64,000 nt of DNA. It comes from Kitasatospora terrestris (GTDB taxonomy: Bacteria; Actinomycetota; Actinomycetes; Streptomycetales; Streptomycetaceae). Below are positions 57,374-64,000 of the stretch, piece after piece. The notes beneath the pieces are model-generated. The model ran no database searches. It was not told the DNA's origin and saw only the letters and a program-made list of their open reading frames with translations. Each line of letters opens with the position of its first letter. Positions within the stretch are counted from its first letter, which is position 1. The stretch covers positions 806,001-870,000 of the forward strand of contig NZ_BAABIS010000001.1 of NCBI RefSeq assembly GCF_039542905.1. The letters are read 5' to 3'. Position numbers and translations under genes: made by a program.

Positions 57374-58792
57374 TCAGCCGGGCAGGGTCCACTTCTGCCA
57401 GGCGTTGGTGTTGCAGTCCCAGATCTGGAGCTGGGTGCCGTCCGCGGTGCTGCCGCCGGGGATGTCGAGGCAGCGGCCGGACTGGGGGTTCTTCAGCTGG
57501 CCGGACGCCTGTGCCTGCCACTGCTGCGCACCGGTGCCGTTGCAGTCCCAGATCTGGACCTTGGTGCCGTTGGCGGTGCCGCCGGAGACGATGTCCAGGC
57601 AGCGCCCGGAGTTGGGGTTGCGGAGGGTGCCGTCGCCGCCGACGGTCCAGGTCTGGGCGGTGCCGGGGGCGCAGGTGTAGAGCTGGACGGGGGTGCTGTT
57701 GGCGGTGCCGGCGGCCCGGACGTCGACGCACTTGCCGCCGTAGCCGCTGATCGCCCCGGTGCCGCCGCTGCCGCCACCGGGGGGCAGGGTGATCTCGCCC
57801 TGGTTGAGGACGCGCGGCAGGAAGTAGCCGGTCTGGATCTCGGCGTTGGTGTTGTTCCCCGTCAACTGCTCGGACCAGAGCATGAAGTAGGACCAGCGCG
57901 GCTGGCTGTCGAGCAGGGCGGCGGTGGGGATCTTGCCGAGCTCGGCCATGGCGATGGGCTTGCCGCCGGCGATGGAGAGGATCTGCTGGTAGTCCGCCGC
58001 GCTCGGGTAGGACTTGTACCAGGCGTCGAGGGAGACGACGTCGACGTAGGAGCTGCCGGGGTAGTAGTCGGCCCAGCCGCCCGCGGGGTTGTCCTGGACG
58101 TTCCAGACCCAGATGAGGTTGGAGAGGCCCTTGGTGCCGGCCAGGTAGTCGTGGGTGATCCGGTAGAGGCGCGCGCTGCCGTCGGCGCCGGGGCGGTGGC
58201 CCCACCAGTTCCAGCTCTCGTTCATCTCGTGGAGCGGGCGGAACAGGACCGGCACGCCGGCGTCCTTGAGCTGCTGGAGGTAGGGGACGACCTCGTCGAG
58301 GCGCTTCTTCCAGGCGGTGTTGAGGGCCGTGCCGTCGGTGACGATCTGGTTGAACTGGGCGTCGGTGACACCGGACTTGACGCCGCCTTCGAAGGCGCAG
58401 CCGCTGCCCTGGGTGGGCGGGCAGACGTGCCAGGTCAGGTTGACCAGGGAGCCGTTGGCCCACTCCGTTTTGGCCTGGTCGACGACGCTCTGCCGGTTGG
58501 CGACGTCGGCGGGGTTGAACATCAGGTCGCCGCCCCACAGGCCCGGGTACTGGCCGGTGATGTTCTTGACCTGCTGGGTGTACTGGGCGGGCGCGGAGGC
58601 GGGTTCCTTGTTGTGCTGGCCGGAGACGATGTGGTTGCCGGTGACGGACTGCAGGTAGGCCAGCACGTTCGCCTTGGGGGTGGCGGGGAAGGCCTGGGCG
58701 TCCGGGGCCGGGAGGGCGCCCAGGATCAGTGCGGCGAAGGCGGTGGCCAGTGCGGTGCCGCCGGCGGACAGCCTGGCGAGGGCTTGGCGCAT
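57374..58792 (-). CDS. Secreted GH26 beta-mannanase with ricin-type lectin domain
   Basis: Predicted to hydrolyse beta-1,4-mannan outside the cell. The 472-residue precursor has a signal peptide (cleavage near DAQA), then a GH26 barrel (SGQHNKEPASAPAQYTQQVKNITGQYPGLWGGDL at the start). Its acid/base is Glu189 in PLHEMNESWNWWG and its nucleophile Glu284 in AMAELGK. After a Gly-rich linker there is one ricin B-type (CBM13) domain (about 345-472) with QIWDCNG-type repeats. It sits beside two LacI regulators, with a 28-bp inverted repeat upstream of its start, so induction by mannan oligosaccharides is likely. Confidence 0.87.
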   Translation of the reverse strand: MRQALARLSAGGTALATAFAALILGALPAPDAQAFPATPKANVLAYLQSVTGNHIVSGQHNKEPASAPAQYTQQVKNITGQYPGLWGGDLMFNPADVANRQSVVDQAKTEWANGSLVNLTWHVCPPTQGSGCAFEGGVKSGVTDAQFNQIVTDGTALNTAWKKRLDEVVPYLQQLKDAGVPVLFRPLHEMNESWNWWGHRPGADGSARLYRITHDYLAGTKGLSNLIWVWNVQDNPAGGWADYYPGSSYVDVVSLDAWYKSYPSAADYQQILSIAGGKPIAMAELGKIPTAALLDSQPRWSYFMLWSEQLTGNNTNAEIQTGYFLPRVLNQGEITLPPGGGSGGTGAISGYGGKCVDVRAAGTANSTPVQLYTCAPGTAQTWTVGGDGTLRNPNSGRCLDIVSGGTANGTKVQIWDCNGTGAQQWQAQASGQLKNPQSGRCLDIPGGSTADGTQLQIWDCNTNAWQKWTLPG

Positions 58793-58829
58793 GGTGGTCG
58801 GCTCTCTCGTGTGGGGTTTGCTGCCGGAG

Positions 58830-58857
58830 CGCTTACCTGAACTGAACCGAGTAAGCG
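58830..58857. promoter_or_regulatory. Inverted-repeat operator upstream of the mannanase gene
   Basis: CGCTTAC, 14 bases, GTAAGCG, 38-65 bp upstream of the mannanase ATG. The minus-strand interior includes TCGGTT, a half-site of the nearby ATCGGTTAACCGAT palindrome. A LacI regulator might use either. Confidence 0.45.
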
Positions 58858-58985
58858 GGGACGAACATACGGCCGCCCGACAACACCGTCAATGGTGCTG
58901 GCGCTTCGTCGAACGACCCTGACGCCCGGTCCGGTGCACCGGCAGTGGCGGTCTCCCCTGGTCGCGGCGGCCCTCGACGGCTAGG

Positions 58986-58999
58986 ATCGGTTAACCGAT
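58986..58999. promoter_or_regulatory. LacI-type operator palindrome ATCGGTTAACCGAT
   Basis: A perfect 14-bp palindrome 57 bp upstream of the LacI gene at 59056. Palindromes of this form (TCGGTTAACCGA) are bound by LacI-family repressors of sugar genes. It lies between the mannanase and the regulator and could control both. Confidence 0.65.
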
Positions 59000-59055
59000 A
59001 AAGTTGCTGCGCCGGGCCCGGCCGCCCGGTCCGCAGCGGGACGGGAGCGCCGGCG

Positions 59056-60081
59056 GTGAAACGTCCGACCATCAACGACGTCGCGCGGGCGGCGGGCGTG
59101 TCGAGGGGCGCCGTGTCGTACGCCCTCAACGGGCGGCCGGGGGTCTCGGAGGCGACGAGGCGGCGCATCCTGTCCGCCGCCGAGGCGCTGGGCTTCCACG
59201 CGGACAGTGCCGCCAGGGCACTGGCGGGGGCCCCCTCGCGGACGGTCGGCCTGTCGCTGTACCGGCCCGCGAGCACCCTGGGGGTCGAGCCGTTCTTCAT
59301 GGAGCTGATCAGCGGTCTGGAGGCCGAGCTGTCGCTGCGCTCCTACGCCCTGCTGCTGCACATGGTCGCCGACCGCGGGCAGGAGGCGGCGGTGTACCGG
59401 CGGTGGAGCCGGGAGCGGGCCGTGGACGGCGTGCTGGTCTGCGACCTCCTGGAGGAGGATCCGCGACTGCCCCTCCTGCGGGAACTCGGTCTCCCCACCG
59501 TGGTGGTCGGCCCTCCCCCGGTCGGCGGCGCGGTCGCCGGCGTCTGGTCGGACGACGCCGTGTCCCTCCGGGAGGCCGTCGAGTACCTCGCGGCGCTGGG
59601 CCACCGCCGCATCGGCCACGTGGCGGGCATTCCGGGCCTCGCGCACACCCGGGTGCGGACCGACGCCTTCGCCGCGCTCGCCCGCCGGCTCGGGCTCGAG
59701 GTCGCCTCCTGCGCGTACACCGACTACACCGGCCCGGCCGGCGCGCGGGCCACCCGCGAGCTCCTGGACGTGGCCGACCGGCCGACCGCGCTGCTCTACG
59801 ACAACGACATCATGGCGGTCGCCGGTCTGGCCGCCGCCCAGGAGCTGGGGCTCTCCGTGCCCGGCGACCTGTCCGTCGTCGCCTGGGACGACTCGCCCGT
59901 CTGCCGCATCGTGCACCCGGCCCTCACCGCGCTGACCAGGGACATCCCGGCGTACGGCCGGCAGGCCGCACGGCTGCTGCTGGCGGCGGTCGACGGCCGC
60001 CCGGCCGCCGACGTGGCGGCGGAGGTCGCCCACCTGACGCCGCGCGCCAGCACCGCCGCTCCCGCGGACGGGCGGCCCTGA
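59056..60081 (+). CDS. LacI-family transcriptional regulator, mannanase-linked
   Basis: A 341-residue regulator with helix-turn-helix TINDVARAAGVSRGAVSYAL, then NGRPGVSEATRRRILSAAEALGFHADSAARAL, and an effector domain ending LTPRASTAAPADGRP. GTG 59056 follows GGGAGCG. It is divergent from the mannanase gene and has a perfect palindrome upstream, so it is the most likely regulator of that gene. It converges on a paralogous LacI gene. Confidence 0.86.
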   Translation: MKRPTINDVARAAGVSRGAVSYALNGRPGVSEATRRRILSAAEALGFHADSAARALAGAPSRTVGLSLYRPASTLGVEPFFMELISGLEAELSLRSYALLLHMVADRGQEAAVYRRWSRERAVDGVLVCDLLEEDPRLPLLRELGLPTVVVGPPPVGGAVAGVWSDDAVSLREAVEYLAALGHRRIGHVAGIPGLAHTRVRTDAFAALARRLGLEVASCAYTDYTGPAGARATRELLDVADRPTALLYDNDIMAVAGLAAAQELGLSVPGDLSVVAWDDSPVCRIVHPALTALTRDIPAYGRQAARLLLAAVDGRPAADVAAEVAHLTPRASTAAPADGRP

Positions 60082-60103
60082 CGCGCCGGCGGGTTCCGGG
60101 CCC

Positions 60104-61132
60104 TCAGGCCCGGTGCGGCGGAGGCGGGGCGGTGCTGTCCCTGACCACCAGGGAGGCGGTGTGGTCCAGCACGGCCGTCGCCGGGCGCCCGTCGATCACC
60201 TCGAACAGCAGCCGCGCCGCGTGCGCGCCGTAGGCCACGATGTCGCGGCCGAGAACGGTCAGCGCCGGGCGGACGGCCCGGCAGAGCGGCGAGTCGTCGA
60301 ACGCGAGGATCGAGAGGTCGTCCGGCACCCGTAGTCCCATTTCGCGGGCCACGGCCAGCCCGGCGACCGCCATCACGTCGTTGTCGTAGGCGATGGCCGT
60401 CGGCCGGGTCGGTGAGCTCAGCAGCCGCCGGGTCGCGGTCCCTCCGGTCCGCACGGTGTAGTCGGAGGCCGCGATCACCGCCGTGACACCTTCCCGCCGG
60501 CACGCCGCCTCGAACGCGGCGTCGCGGACGGCCGTGTGCAGCATTCCCGCGGGGCCGCCGATCCTGGCGACGCCGCGGTGGCCCAGCCCCGCCAGGTGCC
60601 GGACGGCGGCGTCCACGGCGGTCGCGTCGTCGTTCCAGACGCAGGCGAGGGCGTCCCCCGGGACGGGGCCGCCGACCACGACGGCGGGCAGCCCGAGGCC
60701 GGCGAGCGGTCCGAGGCGCGGGTCGTCGGACTCCAGGTCGCACACCAGGACGCCGCCGACCCGCCGCTCGGCGTGCCAGCGCCGGTAGACGGCGGTCTCC
60801 TCGCCCGCGTCGCCCACGTACTGCAGCGCCAGGCCCAGGTCCCGCGCGGCCAGTTCGGTCTGGATGCCGCTGATCAGTTCGCGGCGGAACACCTCGACGG
60901 AGTGCGCGTCGGAGGCGGGCCTGCGCAGGGTCATGCCCACCGGGCGGGCCGCGGCGCCGCGCAGGGCGCGTGCGGGGGTGTTCACGGTGAAGCCGATGTC
61001 ACGGGCGATGTCGAGGATCCGCCGGCGCGTCTCCTCCGAGACACCGGGACGGCCGTTCAACGCGTAGGAGACGGTCACCCGGGTGACCCCGGCCTGCCGG
61101 GCGATGTCGGCCATGGTGGGCTGCCGCGGCAT
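60104..61132 (-). CDS. LacI-family transcriptional regulator, convergent paralogue
   Basis: A 342-residue regulator with helix-turn-helix TMADIARQAGVTRVTVSYAL, then NGRPGVSEETRRRILDIARDIGFTVNTPARALRGA, and effector domain ending TASLVVRDSTAPPPPHRA. It matches the neighbour throughout (for example GVLVCDLEsDDPRL against GVLVCDLLEEDPRL), so it is a duplicated pair placed tail to tail 22 bp apart, around a short CCGGGCC/GGCCCGG stem. Its own target is not evident. Confidence 0.86.
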   Translation of the reverse strand: MPRQPTMADIARQAGVTRVTVSYALNGRPGVSEETRRRILDIARDIGFTVNTPARALRGAAARPVGMTLRRPASDAHSVEVFRRELISGIQTELAARDLGLALQYVGDAGEETAVYRRWHAERRVGGVLVCDLESDDPRLGPLAGLGLPAVVVGGPVPGDALACVWNDDATAVDAAVRHLAGLGHRGVARIGGPAGMLHTAVRDAAFEAACRREGVTAVIAASDYTVRTGGTATRRLLSSPTRPTAIAYDNDVMAVAGLAVAREMGLRVPDDLSILAFDDSPLCRAVRPALTVLGRDIVAYGAHAARLLFEVIDGRPATAVLDHTASLVVRDSTAPPPPHRA

Positions 61133-61189
61133 GGGCCTCCTCCCGACGGGCGCGCCGCCAGCATACTCGCGCGCCCCGCCGGGCCCGCG

Positions 61190-61558
61190 TCACCGTCTGC
61201 GGGCCACGGCCAGGACGGCCGCGGCGCCGAGCATCACACCGCCCAGGCCGGCAAGGACCGGGCCGCTGAAACGGGCGGTCTGGAGGACGAGTTCACGGGT
61301 GGAGGTCTCCGGGCGGCGTCCGACGACCGCTCGCACCATCCGGTCTCCGGTGCTGCCGATCCGCCGCCCGACCCGGTCGGCGGCCCGGCCCACGTTCGCC
61401 TTCGCCTGCTCGGACGCCGCGCGCACCCTGGCGCCGACGTCCATCGCGGCGGCGAGTTCGCCGACGGTGTCGGCGAGCTGTTCATGGGTGTCGACGATCT
61501 GCGAGGTCAGCTCGGCCACGTCGGGCGCGACCCGGTCGGTGCTGTGCCTGGGGCTCAT
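61190..61558 (-). CDS. DUF3618-like membrane protein
   Basis: A 122-residue protein: an N-terminal helical part (DVAELTSQIVDTHEQLADTVGELAAAMDVGARVRAASEQ), a basic linker and one membrane helix near the C-terminus (VLAGLGGVMLGAAAVLAVARRR). The DUF3618 start is typical. ATG 61558 overlaps the stop of the holin-like gene (ATGA), and the two commonly occur together in actinomycetes. Function unknown; proposed to be envelope-associated. Confidence 0.75.
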   Translation of the reverse strand: MSPRHSTDRVAPDVAELTSQIVDTHEQLADTVGELAAAMDVGARVRAASEQAKANVGRAADRVGRRIGSTGDRMVRAVVGRRPETSTRELVLQTARFSGPVLAGLGGVMLGAAAVLAVARRR

Positions 61559-62013
61559 CGGTGCGCACGCTCCTTGATCACCTCGATGTCGGTCCTGGTG
61601 GTCGCGACCGCCCGCTCCGGAACGGGCGGCCCCGCCTTCCTGAACTGGCCGCGGCCGGCCAGGGCGAGCAGCCCGGCGGCCACCACCAGGACGGCTCCCA
61701 CCACCAGGGCGGCCGCCCACAGCGGCATCACCAGCGCCAGACCGGCGACGGCGGCCGCCACGAAGGCCTGCAGGCCGATGACGGCGAGGAGCCCGGCGCC
61801 GCCGAACAGCCCTCCGCCGAAGCCGGCCCGCCTGCCCTTCGCGCCGAGTTCCGCCCCGGCGAGTCGCAGTTCCTGCCGCACCAGCTGCGAGGCCAGTTCC
61901 GCGGCCTCGTGGACCAGCTCGTTGACCGGTCGCGGGTGGCCGTCGGCTTCCGGTCCGGCCGTATCGCCCCGGTGCGCCGTGGCGGGCCGGGTGCCGTTCA
62001 CGCTCGACTTCAC
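61555..62013 (-). CDS. Phage-holin-like (Phage_holin_3_6/PF07332) membrane protein
   Basis: A 152-residue protein: an amphipathic part PVNELVHEAAELASQLVRQELRLAGAELGAKGRRAGFGGGL, then two membrane helices (AGLLAVIGLQAFVAAAVAGLALVMPLWAAALVVGAVLVVAAGLLALA). This is the standard layout of the actinobacterial holin-superfamily-III proteins. GTG 62013 follows AAGGGAAACGGCGAC. No lysis or other phage genes are nearby, so a prophage is not indicated. Confidence 0.8.
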   Translation of the reverse strand: MKSSVNGTRPATAHRGDTAGPEADGHPRPVNELVHEAAELASQLVRQELRLAGAELGAKGRRAGFGGGLFGGAGLLAVIGLQAFVAAAVAGLALVMPLWAAALVVGAVLVVAAGLLALAGRGQFRKAGPPVPERAVATTRTDIEVIKERAHR

Positions 62014-62116
62014 GTCGCCGTTTCCCTTCGCGCGGTACTACGGATCCCCTGGTGCGACTGACCCGAAGCGCGGCCCGCAAACCCTCCCCCGGGCGAAGCA
62101 CCTCCCTCCCGGCCCG

Positions 62117-62578
62117 TCAGGTCGTCTCGCGGCGCTGTTTCATCTCGGCCTCGGCGATGTGGTCGCGGCCCCCGCCCAGGGCGTCGCGCACCTGCCGCTC
62201 GACCTCGGTGAACCGCTGGTGGTAGCCGTCGTCGTAGGCCTCCACGATCTGGAAGGTCCACAGGCCGGGCAGGACGTCGGCGCCCTGCACCTCGTGCTCG
62301 ACCAGGTCGGCCTGCTCGACGTGGCCGGCGGCCCGCAGCCTGCGGACCGCCTCCCCGACCGTCCGGTCCGCACCGCCGGTCAGCTGGTGGAACTCGTACA
62401 GGCACCCGCGGGCCCGCTGGGTCGTCTCCAGTGCTTCGGACAGCAAGCCGAGTGCCTCGACCGTCGCGTCGTCCATGCCCCGCGGCCGCGCGTGCCGCCT
62501 CCGGTGTCCGTCCCTGCCCGCGCCGCCCTTGCCCGCGCCGCCCTTGCCCGCGCCGCCCTTGCCCGTGTCGCCGCCCAT
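62117..62578 (-). CDS. Hypothetical protein with GKGGA repeats
   Basis: A 153-residue protein whose N-terminus has three GKGGA repeats (15-bp tandem DNA repeats at 62521-62565), then a helical domain ALGLLSEALETTQRARGCLYEFHQLTGGADRTVGEAVRRLRAAGHVEQADLVEHEVQGADVLPG with an invariant-looking Cys and His. It runs in the same direction as the holin/DUF3618 pair. Family unknown. ATG 62476 in MDDATVEAL is an alternative start. Confidence 0.6.
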   Translation of the reverse strand: MGGDTGKGGAGKGGAGKGGAGRDGHRRRHARPRGMDDATVEALGLLSEALETTQRARGCLYEFHQLTGGADRTVGEAVRRLRAAGHVEQADLVEHEVQGADVLPGLWTFQIVEAYDDGYHQRFTEVERQVRDALGGGRDHIAEAEMKQRRETT

Positions 62579-62743
62579 CTCCGCCGCCTCCCGTCCACCA
62601 CGACCCGGCCGCCCCGGTGCCGACCCGGACGCGTCTTTCCCGACACCGGGGCCGGAACACGTGCCGGGACGCTCGTGTACGGCCTGCGCTGCCGGGTAGC
62701 CGCCCCGGTCCGCGAGCAGTCGACTCCTGAACGGGAATCCCTC

Positions 62744-63007
62744 ATGATCATCAAGAAGCTGCACGACGCCGGAGTGACATCGGAACACGCCTACATGGCA
62801 GGCCTGGCCTCCATCGGCCTGTCCTTCGCCTCCTGGATGGTCTCCGTCAAGGCCGAGGCCGCCGGCCTCGACCGCGCCGACCGCTGGGGCATCTTCATCG
62901 GCGAATGGGCGCCCACGTTCTTCTGCGTGGGACTCGCCCTGTCCCAGTACGAACGCGACGAGAACCCCGTCTACACCGACGACCCCCGGATCAGCGCCCG
63001 CGCCTGA
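62744..63007 (+). CDS. Small conserved membrane protein
   Basis: An 87-residue protein with two hydrophobic segments: SEHAYMAGLASIGLSFASWMVSV and WGIFIGEWAPTFFCVGLAL. The pattern HDAGVTSEHAYMAGLASIG is one that I recognise as a frequent small streptomycete protein without a known role. ATG 62744 is preceded by GGGAATCCCTC. A 12-bp hairpin follows. Confidence 0.7.
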   Translation: MIIKKLHDAGVTSEHAYMAGLASIGLSFASWMVSVKAEAAGLDRADRWGIFIGEWAPTFFCVGLALSQYERDENPVYTDDPRISARA

Positions 63008-63016
63008 ACCACGAGT

Positions 63017-63044
63017 GCGGGCCACCCCGATCGGGGTGGCCCGC
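63017..63044. terminator. Bidirectional terminator
   Basis: GCGGGCCACCCC, loop GATC, GGGGTGGCCCGC, between two converging genes. Confidence 0.75.
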
Positions 63045-63089
63045 GCAGTCGTCCGGCGGCACCGGCCGCCGTCTCCGAACCGCCTGCGC

Positions 63090-64000
63090 CTACTGGTCGA
63101 GGCGCGCCAGCAGCAGGTTCGGGTCCTGCGGGGTGGCGGAGAACGAGGCACTGGTGACGTAGACCCGGTGCTCGTCCACGGCCACGGACGTGGGGTTGGA
63201 GAGCCCGTCCGCCGCGGTCAGCACGGTGGACGCGACCCCGTCGGCGGTCACGTACGCGACCCTGCTGGAGGCGTTCAGGGCGGCGAGCAGCGCGTCGTCC
63301 TTGAAGCTGGTGAAGCCGAAGTCGTCGATGCCGTCCAGCCCCGTGATCCGCGTCTCGACGGGTCCCGAGGTTCCGTCCGGGCAGATCGGGATGCGCAGGA
63401 CGGTGCCCTTGTCGGTGTTGGAGACCCAGATGGCGGCGTGGTGCTTCCTGATGCCGTTGGCGCCGATGAAGCCGGCCGGCTCCAGGTCCGTGCCGGAGGC
63501 CCAGACGGACGCCTCGCCGGTGGTGGTGGAGACCCTCCAGACGACGCCGCGTCCCGAGTCGGCGGCGTAGACGGTGCCCTTGTGCTCGTCCAGGGTGAGG
63601 CCGTTGATCAGGCTGTTCGGGATGCTGGCGAGCTGGGTGAGGTCGCCGCCGGGGGTCAGCCGCCAGACGCCGGCGAGGTCGTCGCCGGTGGCGTAGCCGA
63701 TGTACAGGGTGCCGTCCTCGGCGCGGGCGAGACCGCTGGCGGCCGGGAAGTGGACGACGGGGGTGTCGGGGTTGGTCGGCGCCGGCAGGGTCGCCCGGAC
63801 GGTCACGGAGCCGTCCAGGCCGACGCGGGCGACCTGGCGGGCGGCGAGGAAGGTGACGTCGGCGGAGCCGTCGGGTTCGAGGGCGATGTTCTCGGCGAGC
63901 TGCCCGAGGGCCGGGTCGAAGTGGACGAGCACGTGCGGGTCCGAGAGCGGCGGCGCGACCGCGGTGGCGGGCGAGGCGGCGAGCAGGGCCAGGGCCAGGG
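63090..64000 (-). CDS. Secreted SMP-30/NHL-like beta-propeller protein (5-prime end beyond window)
   Basis: At least 303 residues, open through the window edge, so the start codon lies beyond 64000. The visible N-terminal part ALALALLAASPATAVAPPL is the end of a signal peptide. The rest shows repeated four-stranded blades: LSDPHVLVHFDPALGQLAENIALEPDGSADVTFLAARQVARV, GLARAEDGTLYIGYATGDDLAGVWRLTPGG, LTLDEHKGTVYAADSGRGVVWRVSTTTG and FIGANGIRKHHAAIWVSNTDKG. This is a SMP-30/gluconolactonase or NHL-type propeller, exported. Activity not determinable. Confidence 0.75.
   Translation of the reverse strand, partial: LALALLAASPATAVAPPLSDPHVLVHFDPALGQLAENIALEPDGSADVTFLAARQVARVGLDGSVTVRATLPAPTNPDTPVVHFPAASGLARAEDGTLYIGYATGDDLAGVWRLTPGGDLTQLASIPNSLINGLTLDEHKGTVYAADSGRGVVWRVSTTTGEASVWASGTDLEPAGFIGANGIRKHHAAIWVSNTDKGTVLRIPICPDGTSGPVETRITGLDGIDDFGFTSFKDDALLAALNASSRVAYVTADGVASTVLTAADGLSNPTSVAVDEHRVYVTSASFSATPQDPNLLLARLDQ

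Noticed and set aside
61190..62013. Holin-like gene as sign of a prophage
   Set aside because: No other phage genes nearby; the holin-III/DUF3618 pair is a regular chromosomal feature of actinomycetes.
1..64000. tRNA, rRNA and known riboswitches
   Set aside because: No cloverleaf, rRNA core or conserved riboswitch sequence was recognised by eye; a covariance-model scan was not possible.

Overview
The window is about 73% or more GC, with strong third-position GC bias, frequent GTG and TTG starts, dense short operons and many LacI-family sugar regulators. This points to a streptomycete-type actinomycete (Streptomyces or Kitasatospora). No rRNA, tRNA or CRISPR array was seen. Product names come from motifs read in the translated sequence; no database search was run.

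Left part (1-12 kb): a polyprenyl diphosphate synthase, then a furanose-sugar module. This has a periplasmic-type binding lipoprotein, a double ATPase and two permeases in the YtfQ-YtfR-YtfT-YjfF order, with a LacI regulator and an aldose 1-epimerase, all on one strand with stop/start overlaps. A second LacI regulator is divergent from a secreted GH54 alpha-L-arabinofuranosidase with two ricin-type lectin domains and a TTA codon at position 6. The enzyme would release L-arabinofuranose outside the cell, the transporter would import it, and the epimerase would feed catabolism.

Middle (12-41 kb): mostly small conserved streptomycete genes. These include VOC, cupin, GNAT, DUF6193, SUKH-like, CAP, glycerophosphodiesterase, S53 peptidase, CocE-type hydrolase, intradiol dioxygenase, ROK/Gfo-Idh-MocA/UPF0303, a multidomain SpoIIE phosphatase, CGNR regulator, SDR, MarR and a divergent MFS/DeoR pair with twin operators. 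Several genes appear to be transcribed leaderless (TAnnnT, six bases, start codon). Remnants of an amino-acid permease and of a duplicated DUF3291 segment are scattered between them.

Accessory block (41.4-45.4 kb): a previously unnamed 4,009-bp transposon-like unit with IS256-type terminal repeats and a perfect 9-bp target duplication. It splits a small membrane-protein gene whose two halves rejoin in frame. Inside are a leucine-rich/HEAT-like repeat protein, a frameshifted lipoprotein gene, three copies of a 22-bp repeat, a further internal IS256-type end, a decayed IS256 transposase and a small ORF translationally coupled to it. Beyond it (45.5-48.7 kb) lie SUKH-like genes and several gene fragments.

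Right part (48.8-64 kb): a secreted choice-of-anchor-A protein with six near-identical SpaA/CnaB repeats, a class B penicillin-binding protein, a second SpoIIE phosphatase, a lipoprotein, a secreted GH26 mannanase beside two convergent paralogous LacI regulators, a holin-like/DUF3618 pair and small conserved proteins. It ends in a secreted beta-propeller gene cut by the window edge.
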